The notes: a model not told the origin generated them from the letters alone. A stretch of 64,000 bases of DNA from Wyeomyia smithii (GCF_029784165.1 NC_073696.1:243520892-243584891); one strand, 5' to 3'; shown: positions 49,330 to 60,956, numbered from the stretch's first letter. A program made the numbers and translations.

Positions 49330-49870
49330 CTTCCACCAGAATACTCCCTCCCATATCTCGGCACTTTGCGGCTCAAATCCTGTGCGAGATACGTTGAGTT
49401 TCTGGATGTGTAGCTCTACTCAACGTTAGTACCCGCGAAATCGATGAGTATTAGGCCGTTTTCGTTGATCACCTGGTGCATGCTGAATTTTCCAATTACC
49501 AGTTTAAGCTCCTCTTCATGGCCGACCTGAGTGTTCTAATCCCCGATAATGATCTTGATATCAAGTGTTGTGCAGCGGTCGATTTCACGCTCTAGCTACC
49601 CGTAAAATTCATCCCTATCATCATCGATGCTTCCGAGGTGAATGCTGTGCATGTTGATGATGCTGACTTTGAAGAACGGCATTTCATCCTCAACCGGGCA
49701 CATTTAGGGAGTGATCGGTCACCACCCAATTACCCGCTTCTGCATCCTGCCTATCACGATAAAAGCTGCACCCAGCTCATGTATATTGCCGCAGCTCTGG
49801 TAGATGGCATGACCTTTCCGAAACGTACGTACCATATCGGCAGTGAATTCAGTACTGGCACAACTCAAAA
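49330..49870 (-). pseudogene. RTE-like LINE endonuclease fragment
   Basis: The minus-strand translation gives LDIKIIIGD followed, after a stop, by NTQVGHEEELKLVIGKFSMH and QVINENGLILIDFAGTNV. This resembles the apurinic endonuclease domain of RTE-type LINEs (intact form IIGDFNAQVG...NENG..LIDFA). Several stops are present. It sits upstream, in the same orientation, of the RT fragment at 48880, but the two look like different LINE clades. Confidence 0.65.
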
Positions 49871-50044
49871 TTCATAGTTTCGAGAAAAAGGCGTTTGAAT
49901 ATTTGCGTCAAAAATTTTCTTTTTTCATTTTTGGAAAATTCCAATCGGTAAATTTTTCCGGAGCTCCTCTGAATCTACATGCCGTCTACCATCCACCATC
50001 TCAGAGCCTTGAATTGTTCCCCACAAAACTCAACTCTATACTAT

Positions 50045-50655
50045 CGTCTTGGGGGAGCCGCAAGGTTACAGAGTCCGCTTTGATAAGCGAGTGGTCGTGG
50101 GTTCGAATCTTAGTAGAACCAGGCCATTTGGTTGTCAAAGGACTTTGACATGGGTTTATTCTCAGGCTCTCCACTCCATATCCTTCCTTCAAGCTGAATT
50201 CTATATTAGCCCATGCTGACTTTCATCCTAACAAAAAAAGTCCCTCTTATAATGAAACTGTTCTGAGTAACGTACAATAGTTCTCTTAAGGGGATTGTAA
50301 TTATGGCGCGGTCTTGGCTGGAGGAACGAGGTTTCGATAAGACTCCTTCCTCTTGACATAATAAGTCCCTCTTAGAATTAACCTGGTCAGAGAGGAACGT
50401 TAGGTGTAGCCTCAGTTCAGGGAATTGTAATTAACGATATTGGTAAAATAGGAAAGAGGCTCGGTCTAATAGAGCAATAAACTTGAAAGGGTAAACTATC
50501 ACACACAAGCACGGATATCAATGAAAAGCGTATTATTCACTTCAATAGTGATACTGCCAATAAAATGAAGTGCGGAGTACAGAAAACACCTGGCAATATC
50601 ACAATAGATCGAATGTCTCTGGTCGCAGTGATAAGTCCACATAGAGGAAAAAAAT
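50045..50655 (+). mobile_element. SINE family A, copy 3, with internal duplication
   Basis: A good B box GGTTCGAATC at 50100-50109 and anticodon-arm-like CCGCTTTGATAAGCG. The body matches copies 1 and 2 to CTGGTCGCAGTGATAAGTCC. The segment from AAGTCCCTCTTA through GGGATTGTAATTA occurs twice (about 50245-50325 and 50365-50435), so this copy carries an internal tandem duplication. Confidence 0.8.
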
Positions 50656-52072
50656 CGAAATATACCTATAATCCGATATGGTAATAAATCTGCATAAGAT
50701 TACGTCGAACTGTTAAACTGCTAGAACTTTGAGGCTACGAACTCATATGCTACTAGATCGTGTCTGCTCGGAGCTGTTGAGAGAAAACGTGACCAACGAA
50801 ACAGTTGACTGTAAAAAATTAATCATTACTAAAGCTTGTCACATTGACCTTTAAAAAACATACAGAAAAAGTTGTTCGTTTGAGTTTCGGATAAATTCAC
50901 GCACTTTCCGTTTCATATCGCCCATTATCTTCTGCATAGCGCTCTACCCTACATTAAAGTCGATTCAAATATCTTATTAAAGGCAGAACGAGATATGATA
51001 TCAAAATTTTAGGATATTTTCATATGCATGTTTGAAACGTGAATATCTTCCGAATAACACGATAAGTTCGCATAGCTAAATATGTTATTATTTTGTTGCA
51101 TATGCATATGCTCTCCTGCCCAGGCTAAACAGAACGTCTCAGGCCGTGTCAGAATTCGTAATTTTATGCAACTTCAATGCACCTTACCTTTCTCTTCACA
51201 AAAAGTTAGTCTAGAGTCTAAGTCTTTCAAATAAAAGTGGTTTTAAAATATTCAATTGGAGAAAGCTTAAATGAAATAAGTTTGAATTGATTTCATTTTT
51301 CCATCATTTTTACCCGTACATGGAGACGCTGGATAAATTGCAACATACGGTATGGTAACGATATAAACAATGTCTGTGTGCGTGTGTGTGTGTGTGTGTG
51401 TGAGATAGAGAGGGGAGGGGGAATGGGGGAGGAAACACTACATTGTAGTAGTTTGTACAATATGACTTTTATTGATAGAAAAAATACACAATGTTTATGT
51501 TACTGAGATTTTCCATTGTGGTTTTATATGTGGCTGTTGTTATAAGCAACATCTGCCGTCTTTTCAATGCATTTCATGAACTTAAAATTCGCGATTCATC
51601 AATGTTTTAGCAAAACCGTAGTGAATAGTTTCAATAGTCTATTCCGAACACCGTCCGAGTTCTTCATTTGCTGCAAAGCAAAACTCTGCCACATCAAATT
51701 TTATAATATAAAACTTCGGAGTTATTGGAAATCCTAAAACTAGCCGATTTTCACGAAAATATGGATTTCGATTACATTGCGATATATATAACAAGATAAT
51801 AAAAAAAGACTTTAGGTTTGGTTAAACCATTTTGCTTTCAACTTTGACTCTACTGGTTTTACTTATCTGGCATTCGGTTCCACGTTACAAGTACTGTGGT
51901 GAGTGATAATGATGAGTGCTGATTACTGTTTCGGCAAAAGACGGCGTCATCAGCGACGAGCGAACATCTCAATAGCCTTTCATATGAACCGGCCTATGAA
52001 AACGAACCACGGTTTCTGGAGTGCCCCAAAACTGATCGTTCTTTTTAAACCGAAGTTTACTAATACATCGTG
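50656..52072. other. AT-rich non-coding sequence
   Basis: No gene. Includes a (GT)n microsatellite at 51375-51402 followed by a GAGA/GGGGA-rich patch. 51955-52070 resembles 43190-43300. Confidence 0.45.
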
Positions 52073-52190
52073 TTTTTGCCTTTCTCCTAGAAAGGTATAG
52101 CAATCACTTGCAAAACCGAAAGTATAAAAGTGCTCCAAAGGGCCGAATGGCATATATCACTCGACTCAGCTCAACGAGCTGAGCATTTTC

Positions 52191-52251
52191 TGTATGTGTG
52201 TGTGTGTATGTGTGTGTATGTGTGTGTGTGTGTATGTGTGTGTATATGTGC
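52191..52251. repeat. (GT)n/(TATG) microsatellite in repeat copy 2
   Basis: TGTGTG runs broken by TATG, at the position equivalent to the AC/ACAT run of copy 1. Confidence 0.9.
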
Positions 52252-53439
52252 AGATTTTTATTCTCACTCACTTTTCTCAGAGATGGCTGGACCGATTTTC
52301 ATGAAATTAATTGCAAATGAAAGGTCTAATTGCCCCATAAGACCCAATCAAATTTCATTGTGATCGTATTTTTAGTTTAGAGGTTATGTATCAAAATGTA
52401 AAAATCATGAACCATCATTATCTCGAAAACTACACAACCGATTTGAACAAAATTGGTTTCAAATGAACGGGCTACCTGAAAAACCCTTAACTTATGAATT
52501 TCATAAAGATTGAACTTGTGGTTCAGAAGTTATAGAAAGAAACGTGTTTTGAAGACTGTTTAATCTCACTCATGTTTCTCAGAGATGACTGGACTGATTC
52601 TCATAAAATTAGTGTCAAATGGATGGTCTAGTTGCCCCATAAGACCCTATTGATTTGTTTTGCAATCGGACTATTACTTTGCCTGTTATGTTTAAAAATG
52701 TGAAATACAGCTATGAAAAGAAACATATTCCGAAGACTACTTCGACTCACTCACTTTTCTCAGAGATGGCTGACCCGATTTCCACAAAATTAGTGTTAAA
52801 TTCAAAGTCTAGCTGCCTCATAATACCCTATTAAATTTTACTGTAATCGGACTGTAACTTCGTTTGTAATGTACCGAAATGTGAAAATCACGAAACATCA
52901 TTATCTCAGAAACTACATAACTGATTACATAACATTATGATTGAACACGTAGTTTCAAATTTTGACTGCCCCAAACGTTCTCATATCAATTCATTTAATT
53001 ATAATCGAACTTAAGCAACTGTTATGTATTAAATTGTTAATAAAACAACGAAAGTCTATTATCTCAAAGATTACATGACTTATTTGAACATTACTAGTGC
53101 CATACGAACGAGTCATCTCTCAAACTTACAAATAACAAACTTCATAACAATTTGATATGTGGCTCAAAAGTTATGGAAAGACAAGAAATTCCAAGACTAT
53201 TGAAAGCTATACCTGGTTAGATCGATATATGTGGCCTCAACATAATTTAAATGTGGTATCGTACTATTTTAACTTTTCAAATTCATTTATTCCTTACGAT
53301 GTGTTTAAAGTCTGCAAATGCACGACGAATCGGCCATAGGATATGATCAAAGTCAAATAACAAATCGTTTAAAATGATTGGTTTTATCGAAATGACAACA
53401 TCTTCGACTTTTGGCTTCTGTACATCGCCTTAATTCTGA

Positions 53440-53985
53440 ATATATTCATATTGGGTGGTATTCGGTCATTTTCAGCAGATTTTCTGGCATCAATCTAACA
53501 CCGGAAATACCTATATTGGGAGGTATTTAGTTATTTTGGTTGTTTTCCAGGAACTAAAAGCGGTCGTCTTTAAATTCAAAACGGTGTCCAGGGTCAATGT
53601 TTGGTTTCTATGCATCATCTCGATTACGGAAATATCCATATTGAGTATTATTCGGTCATTTTCGACTGTTTCCTAGAAGTTGCCATTTAGCAATTTAAAA
53701 TTGTGCCTGAGGTCAATTGTTAGCTCATTGCATCATTCTGGTTCCAGAGATATTGGATGGTATTTGTTTATTTTAGGCTGTTTTTCATAAACCGGTAGTC
53801 GCCATTTTGGATTTCATAATGGCATTTGAAGACAATTTCGATCGATTTTAGCTCCTGTGTAGCATTCTAGATCCGGATATTATTATATTGGGTGGAAAAC
53901 GGCCATTTCTGGCTATTTTCCAAAAACCGGAATTTGCCATCTTACAATCCAGAATGTTGCCTGAGGTCGATTATGGAACGAATTT
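53440..53985. repeat. Tandem array of units of about 115-135 bp
   Basis: About five diverged units, each with ATATTGG..GGTATT, a TCATTTT..GCTGTTTTCC block, then CCGG...GCCATTT and TGCCTGAGGTCAAT. No coding potential. Confidence 0.8.
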
Positions 53986-54541
53986 GTAACCACTGAAAAC
54001 ATTACCCTGCCAAATATGGTTCCATTTAGTTGGTTAGCTCTCGAGATGTGCAGAAATTTGTGTATCATTTGTATGAAACCCCTCCCTTCCAGAAGAGGGA
54101 GGGGTGTCGAACCTTCATAGACATATTTTTTACCACTAAAAACATTTACCTGCCAAATTTGGTTCCATTTAGCTGATTAGTTCTCGAGATGTGCAGAAAT
54201 TTGTGTTTCATTTGTATGGAACCCCTCCCTTCCAGAAAAGGGAGGGCGTCCAACTATTATGGACATACTTGTTACCTCTTAAAACAATCACATGCCAAAT
54301 TCGGTTTCATTTGCTTGTTTTGTACTTGAGTTGCGCAGAAATTTATGATTCATTTGTATGGGATCTCTCCCTTCCAGAAAAGGGAGGGGTCTCGAACTAT
54401 CATAGGAACCTTCATCGGCACCAAAAACCCCTACATACAAATTTTCACGTCGATCGGTTCGGTAGTTTTCGAGCCTATATGGGTCAGACAGACAGACAGA
54501 CAGACAAACAGACCGGACTGCATATTTACATGTATAGATAA
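53986..54541 (+). repeat. Array of units of about 143 bp ending in (CAGA)n
   Basis: Three and a half units of about 143 bp. The GTGCAGAAATTTGTGT landmark lies at 54048 and 54191 and a variant at 54333. Each unit carries CCCCTCCCTTCCAGAA. It ends TTTTCACGTCGATCGGTTCG, a (CAGA)n run at 54485-54512, and an AT tail. This 3' arrangement is common at the ends of insect retroelement-derived repeats. Confidence 0.8.
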
Positions 54542-54678
54542 TAACATCAATATTTTAGAACCTAAACAGTGAATATACATTTATTGGATTGAAGCGTTCA
54601 TGGAAATCTATTTAAGCAAATAAAAGTTTGAATGAGGAAGGCTGGGTCTGACCGCTAGGTGGATTAATTTAGGTTTTT

Positions 54679-55840
54679 TGTATATGATATATCTTTTGGT
54701 TCCTTTCTATGTCAATGTATTCATTGTACAAATCTTGCGTTGCGCAAGTCACACATTTGCCGCGCAAAATTCGAGTAAAAGTTGTGAAGTATTCTGATTC
54801 AACTCGACCAGAAGTTGGCAGCATCCTATTAAAATTCATTGAGACTTTGTAAGTGTGTAGGCCTTACTACCCTAAGCAACTTTGCTTAGAGAGATTAGAG
54901 AAAAGATTACTTTTAGAAAGTGTCTGAACTTTTATAGAAAAATATTAACAAAATTGAATCTGAGATCTTACACTAAAAATCATTTTGAAAACAAAAAGTA
55001 GTTTAAAAAACATCGGTGATCTTAGTTTTCTTTTCAAAATAGGTTTTTAGATAGACAAATAAGTTGCTTAAAACCCTCCTGAAGAACCCAAAGTGGGGAC
55101 TCCTAAGAAAAAAAGTTTCTCTAACATACCAATCGGATTGATTAAGACTTGCCTTTCTGTGTACGGATAGGTTTCCCCCTCAAATTGTTGGCTTGTTTCG
55201 AATTGTCTTCGAAACCTCATGATATTGAGAATTCCCAGCCAGCATCTAAGTGTTTGTAACCGTGTACTCTCCTTACATTTATGCACTTTTTCAGGTCCTA
55301 CTCGAATCAAACAACCATTGCAAGTTTTGGCAAACGAGTGTCCTTTTTATCTCTGTCTCTCTCTCACACACACATACATACACGTACACGTACACACACA
55401 TACACACACGCACACATACACACACATTGTTCATATCGTTACCATACTATAGACCATCGTACGAAATCTTTTTAACCTCATTCTTTTGACAGATAGTGGT
55501 TACTTTGTTCACATTCTAGACCTTGTGCTTTTTTGTGATGGTGCTATCGTGTGCATAGTCGAAATGCTGATCAATTTAAAATTGGAAAAAGTGGAAAAAT
55601 ATGCTTACGTAATTATTGAACGGCCCCTAAGCAGTTTTATAGTCTAGAGAATGATTCTTTTCAATGACATTTGTACAATTTGATTTTGAGTGATGTTACA
55701 AATACGATATACTAAAAAAATTAAGTGTTGTAATTGATATGTTTCCAGTAAAAAAAATCTTATAAAAAGATTGATATGTGACAAATTTTTGTTACGTTTT
55801 GAAGTGTAATAAAGGTTTAAAATACAAAAATTCTTTTAGA
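54679..55840. other. Non-coding sequence, nothing recognised except a microsatellite
   Basis: No gene. A CTCTCT/ACAC-rich microsatellite lies at 55353-55427. Confidence 0.5.
55365..55427. repeat. (AC)n compound microsatellite
   Basis: ACACAC runs with ACAT, ACGT and CGCACAC interruptions, preceded by CTCTCTCTC. Confidence 0.9.
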
Positions 55841-56530
55841 CCCTCACACCAGACTGGGCCCCGGGCCTCCTCAATCGTAAATCCGGCTCTGATTATCGCT
55901 CAATATTTTTCAATTGGACGAAAATCTGGACAATTTGGTGGATTGATAGCTTATTCGCTGATATCAATTGTTTTTTGGCAAACCTGCAGATCCTCTGCCA
56001 CACCATCAACTTCCGAACTTGCTGACAAAACACGAATAATTTTTGTCCTGGGAGCTGCGCGAAATCTATTTTTACATACCTATGTCCCATTGTTTATTAA
56101 AATGCAGCCGTCGAATTTGGTCAAGACTTTCTCATACAGCATCTTAGCGCGGCGTTTTGCAACGAGATTCTGGGTCCTATCGGAGTGCTTGCAGGCGTCC
56201 GCAGGCCTTCACGCCGACAGATTTGTTGAACAGTGCTGTATGCTGCCGAGAACTTCTTGGCCAAATCGCGCAGGGTGGTCCAAGGGTTCAATCGTAGCTG
56301 CTTGACTTCTGCGGTTGCTGTGATCAGCGCGATCCAGCGTTCGAGTTGCTTTGAATCTTTTCAACACCCTATTTACGGTTGATTTGGAGAATTTTAGGCA
56401 CTTCGCTATTTTTGAACCTGATCACGTCAGATTTTTGACGTGAGTGTGCAAGATTTTTTCTCATGTCTTTCACGTTCCATCGTCGAAAACTTTTGATCCA
56501 CTGGCTCGAATTTGATGAAACTTTCACCAT
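55841..56530 (-). pseudogene. Mariner-like transposase remnant, near full length
   Basis: Reading the minus strand from 56530: SSNSSQWIKSFRRWNVKDMR, KIAKCLKFSKSTVNRVLKRF and DLAKKFSAAYSTVQQICRRE (helix-turn-helix regions), then YVKIDFAQLPGQKLFVF, KLMVWQRI and finally AINPPNCPDFRPIEKY, the block holding the third catalytic Asp. The next codon is TGA where Trp is expected (KYWA). Several frameshifts and stops, and deletion of the second catalytic block, make it inactive. The adjoining sequence at 55841-55890 also occurs alone at 26078. Confidence 0.82.
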
Positions 56531-56989
56531 TATGTAAACAAACCTTCCTCATCACTGAGCTGTCATTGGTTTCTCGTAACCGCCACTAGAGGCGCCACAG
56601 TCAAAAGAAAACTGCAAGCAAATATTAAGTGGATCTAACTTCATGTTCCGCTGTAAATTTACGGAAACCAATATCGCGTAGAATCTTAGAAAAAACCTTT
56701 GTCCACAAGACCAGGCTCAACATGCAAGCATGCAAGCTGTAAGTAGTTTACCTCAAGCATCAGCCCAAGCAAAGTCTTAATTTTGTTGTCAAAACCTAAA
56801 ACACTTTGCGAACAAAACTGTCAAAACTGTAGAGTCGAAAGTTGAAGGTCATTGCTTCACTTGAAGAAAATATTGCGACGGAATAGTAATACAATATGCC
56901 CAACATAACTAGCAATAATCTCTGATGAGCGCACCGTTGCTGATCACTCCAACAACTTTTTCGGCACAATCGGATCTTTCATTAGCAGC

Positions 56990-57190
56990 AGTAAGAATGC
57001 AAATAAGTACAGCACCTTGACGCGTCTACGCGAATCAATCTACCTTCGAACAACTTCCGGAAATGAAGCGATACTGAGGATTAATGATCTAAAAATAATA
57101 CAAAGTGCAGGTCCCAACGCGATACCAGCAGTTTTCATCGAGAAGCATCATCGGATCTTTAACCCCTGTTACGTGATGTGCTTAATGAGT
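56990..57190 (+). pseudogene. LINE reverse-transcriptase fragment
   Basis: EAILRINDLKIIQSAGPNAIPAVFIEKH matches the 'L..L...KSPGPDGIP' block that opens the RT domain of jockey-type LINEs. Lys-Ser-Pro is replaced by Gln-Ser-Ala. It is short and no downstream catalytic motif is seen. Confidence 0.6.
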
Positions 57191-57600
57191 TCAAATCAAC
57201 TGCATGTGTCAAGTTTTGCGCCCGTGTTGTCAGCACTATCAGCAGCAAGCAGCGGTAGCATATAAAAATTTTCAAATTAATGATTCTGTTGAATTTTATG
57301 GCATCAACAAAATAGAAAAAAAAAGGTAACTGTTGGCAATGATAAAATAGTGCTTAGATTCCGTCCCGTTTCTCCTTAAACATACTTACGCAAACTTTGC
57401 TTCGAGTCAAATTTCTAACAAAATTAACAGTTCGCGAAACAACGAAAATAGGAGTGATTTTAGGTTGTTCCTTTGTGGCACATCATATTAGGATACTACT
57501 AAATGATTCGTGGCAAAGAACTTGAAATTCCAATCGTGTCAACTATTTTTCGCTATCGCGAAACATTCCGAAACATATTGAACAAGATCCTCAAAACCGA
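57191..57600. other. AT-rich non-coding gap, nothing recognised
   Basis: No recognisable frames or repeats. Confidence 0.5.
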
Positions 57601-59150
57601 ACTTTTGCGCCTGCATAATTTACGTTAATCGCGCATATGATCATCAATGCTTCCAGCCTGTTATCGGAAATCGAGTCTCCAACCGAATTCCGATCGCATT
57701 TCATGTTCGCCTAAACTGTCCATAAAATACACCCTGCAGTCGTGTTCATCCTAACTAATGCTGACACACACCGTCTAGACGACGATGATGACGACGACAA
57801 CGACGGCGATGCTGTTGTTGTTGTTGTTGTTCGGCATGAGTCCCAAAATCCTTGCGCGACAAATCCTGCGATCAACTGCGCAATGTTTCTGCACGGGGCT
57901 GCGGCGTGGAAATTGTCCAATAAATTAGACCCAGGGCTCGCATAAATCATAACTCCACTCGAGTGGTAACAGGACCGAAAAATGACACAATATTCCTTGC
58001 CTCCTTCGGTTGTACTCCACCACCACCCTAGAATGCTCGATCAGCAGCTTTTACCGCGAGAGGATATCGACGAGTAACAAGCTTCGAAAATCGTTCAAAA
58101 CTCGGCAAGAGCCTTGTCGCGCAATGTTCCCGAAGACACCGGAGGTGCAGGTGCGGAGATCCCCCGCCTGTGGGAGCATCAAAACATTATCGCGTTTGTT
58201 GTCGTTTCGTTTAGTCGATGGCCGGGTCGGATTCTGTTGATTCTGATGTTTTTTTTTGTTGCTTCTTTTGCTTGTCGGTTGCGTCGGTAAATTTACTCCG
58301 AGATAATTCCGTGTCGGTCGGCAGGTACCGTCCCTGGGAGCCGAGCGAGCCGATCGGTGGTAACGTACAGTTGAAATGGGAAATCATAACTTCATGTAAA
58401 TACGCGAATGGTACGTATTGTGATTTAAATCAGCGCACAACTCGGTGGCCCTTCTTCGTTAATGGCTCGGAACGGGGGATGCGCCGATAGTTTGCAGTTG
58501 AGTTTTTTATACCATCGAGCTTTTTTGGGACTTCGTTTGTGAGTTAAGATCCCCTCGATTCTGTAGTTCCGAGGGAGAGCCTCCAAAATCATCAGCCCCA
58601 TGTAGTGCGAGACATTGGCGCCTTTCCCCGCTCACGGTTGGGGTTTCAAATTAAGGAACAGATATTGAAATGTTCCGTCGGATCTTTGCGGCCGTTTAGG
58701 AGGACTCACAGGCGGTCATGAATGGTCGAAGGGGTGGGAGGGAGGTAGTACAAAGTGGCACGGGTACGGGTAGTACAGCAGGTATTTATTTCATCTCTTT
58801 TTTTCGGGAGGGAAATGTCTTCACAGCGAAACGCGTCCGCTGGGGAATAAATTAAAATGAAATGCGACAACATAATTTTAATGTTTTGTGTCCGCTGTTA
58901 TATTTTTCGATTTTTCTCCTGACCTGTTGAGTTATGGCTCGGCTGGCCGCTGGAATGCCTTCTGGTTATTCGGAAGTTATTGCCACGGGTAAAGTTGTAC
59001 ATCGCGAATTCTTGGGTATTAATTTCGCGCAGTTTTATTGTTCTGGTTAGCTAAACGAATGTGTCGAACGGTATTTCAAATGTCATCAATTGGCAGTTAT
59101 TGATACACTCTTTTGGTTGAGTATTTTTCCCGGACAGTTTGCATTTTCAG
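57601..59150. other. GC-richer unique island
   Basis: CpG-containing sequence with GACGATGATGAC and (GTT)n runs and no transposon hallmarks. Frames on both strands without domains (76 codons at 58010, 90 codons at 58218). Candidate regulatory or 5' exon DNA. Confidence 0.35.
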
Positions 59151-59635
59151 AGAAAGTGATGAAATACAGTTCCATTAAAAACTTTGAAATTTTCTAACAA
59201 AAAGTTTGGTTAATTTATGTTTAAGAGACATTTTGGTTCAAATATCACATGAAAAATCTTGCTCGCCACAACGGAGTTTTCAGCCTTCTTAGAAGTTCTG
59301 ATTTTAACTTCAATTACCTGATCTATCAAAAAACTTAAAAAAGAAGGTTTCGAACTGGTGTTGAACCTTATCGAATTGTGCATATCGTCAGTTAAGTTCA
59401 ATACTGTTTTCCATCCCTCAAAGACCTGCTTCAAAATTCACAAAAATCTCAAAGTTATAACTAGAATTTTATTTACCTTCTAAGCTAAGGAATTCAATTA
59501 GTAAAGCCTTCTCAAACATGGAGATACAAATATTGTTCCACGTCGTTTTGCTTAATTTTGGCTTAACATGCTAACGCGGAAATACAAAAAAGTTCTGGAA
59601 ATTTTATATTCGGCCCGAACAACTTTATCTTGCAC
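59151..59635. other. AT-rich non-coding gap, nothing recognised
   Basis: A 74-codon minus frame (59210-59434) shows no motif. Confidence 0.5.
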
Positions 59636-59735
59636 TAGCTGACCCGGTAAACTTCGTCACATGCTAAATTTGGCTCCATTCGCATGAGTTACGTAGAAAT
59701 TCGTTTGTTCTCTTTTTGTATGGGAGCTCTTCCTT
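59636..59735 (+). repeat. Fragment related to the 143-bp repeat family
   Basis: CTAGCTGACCCGGTAAACTT followed by ACATGCTAAATTTGGCTCCA and TTGTATGGGAGCTCTTCCTT resembles the 5' part of the units at 53986-54541. Confidence 0.55.
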
Positions 59736-59847
59736 AAGCAGGTATTCGACGAAGCAAATATTTGCTATTTTTCAATACAGATTTAATTTTGTGCAAATAA
59801 AAATCGTACCAAAAATAGCAAATATTTGCTTCGTCTAATACCTGCTT
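59736..59847. mobile_element. Long near-perfect hairpin (fold-back element)
   Basis: Arms 59736-59772 and 59811-59847 are inverted copies matching at 36 of 37 bases (left begins AAGCAGGTATTCGACGAAGC) around a 38-base spacer. As RNA or single-stranded DNA this would form a very stable stem. Likely a tiny MITE. Confidence 0.85.
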
Positions 59848-59870
59848 TACAGACTAAAACCTCTACATAA

Positions 59871-59987
59871 TTTTTTTTTTATCGATCACTTTCATTTCAT
59901 CACCACAACTTATTAAACACCTTCTATGACACGTTTTTTGCACAAGTTGATAGGGGGGAAACGATGAAAGCAGATAGGACCTTTTGA
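59871..59987. mobile_element. MITE family C, truncated copy
   Basis: It carries the TIR CGATGAAAGCAGATAGGACC at its right end (59962-59987) and interior ATCGATCACTTTCATT..AATCAC-type sequence. It is inverted relative to the full copy at 60729. Its left TIR is missing. Confidence 0.75.
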
Positions 59988-60728
59988 AATGTTTGTCGAG
60001 ATATACATAGCTGAAAATTAATGCTGCATCGATTGGCAGGATGAGTTGTTTAAATCACTCAGAAAGATTTTTTGGCAACCCAAAAGATTGTAACTAATCT
60101 TTATCGTCAGATTTTACGATTGAGTATGTTTTATGAACATATGGAAAAAAAAATAAAAAAAAATTTGGTTTCGTGATATTTGGATTGCATTTGTAACAGT
60201 GTATCGGTACTGTTCAAATATTTCAGAAATCATCTTTAATACCTCTAGCACATTGGAAAGCTCTAGCATAATGGAATTTTTCATCATTTTAGTAAGAAAC
60301 ACAACAAACTACACTTGAATTGGTTGTCACATCTATTTTTAAATCTTACAGAATTCGATGTGTCAGTTTCCGTTTAGCCCAAGAAAGGCGCCTTAGAATT
60401 GGAGGCTAAAAATGTAATTACCAACTAACCATCATATCCACATCATTTGTTCAAGCTAGGGCTACACATTAACAAAGCATTTAAATGGTTTTTGTAATTT
60501 GGTAATAAGCATTACTTACCCATTAATGTGAACTTTTGTAATATATCCCAATCAATACTATACGTGTCCCTTTGCAAAATACAATTATCACTATTGTTGA
60601 GTCATCATCATCAAGTACATGCACCAACACGCTCAATGTCAGGTAAAATATGGCTCATGAAGCCAATCACCTCCCCAAGATTCAAGGACCAAATCTCGAA
60701 AGACCAAATACAAATCTAGATGAACACT
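59988..60728. other. AT-rich non-coding gap between the two MITE copies
   Basis: Poly-A/AT patch at 60144-60170. No gene or further repeat identified. Confidence 0.5.
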
Positions 60729-60956
60729 TCAAAAGGTCCTATCTGCTTTCATCGTTTTTCCGTAGCGTCTTTTTATTTTGTCAATGGTTCAGCTTTAGTA
60801 ACTCTCCCAATTGTGGTTTTCGTTCATAAAGCTAGAGTGATTCCTCCGCTATAAACTTGTGCAAAGAACGGGTTCATAAAAGGTGTTTAATAAATTGTAG
60901 TGATTGAATGAAAGTGATCGATAAAAAAAGCGATCAAAGCAGATAGGACCTTTTGA
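60729..60956. mobile_element. MITE family C, complete 228-bp copy
   Basis: 26-bp TIRs match at 25 of 26 positions (left begins TCAAAAGGTCCTATCTGCTT; right 60931-60956 is its complement). Interior homologous to 59871-59987. Non-coding. Confidence 0.85.

Larger units (their letters stand above)
52073..54678 (-). mobile_element. Copy 2 of the 2.6-kb repeat, inverted and interrupted
   Basis: Opposite orientation to 18693-21344. It begins GCCTTTCTCCTAGAAAGG and ends GCTAGGTGGATTAATTTAGG. Several hundred bases of interior align with copy 1 (for example the TACGATACCACATTTAAAT block, here 53250-53290 on the complement). Between about 53340 and 54541 it is interrupted by unrelated tandem-repeat DNA listed separately. 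Confidence 0.8.

Noticed and set aside
55778..56305. 175-codon plus-strand frame
   Set aside because: It is the antisense of the decayed mariner transposase and has no homology itself.
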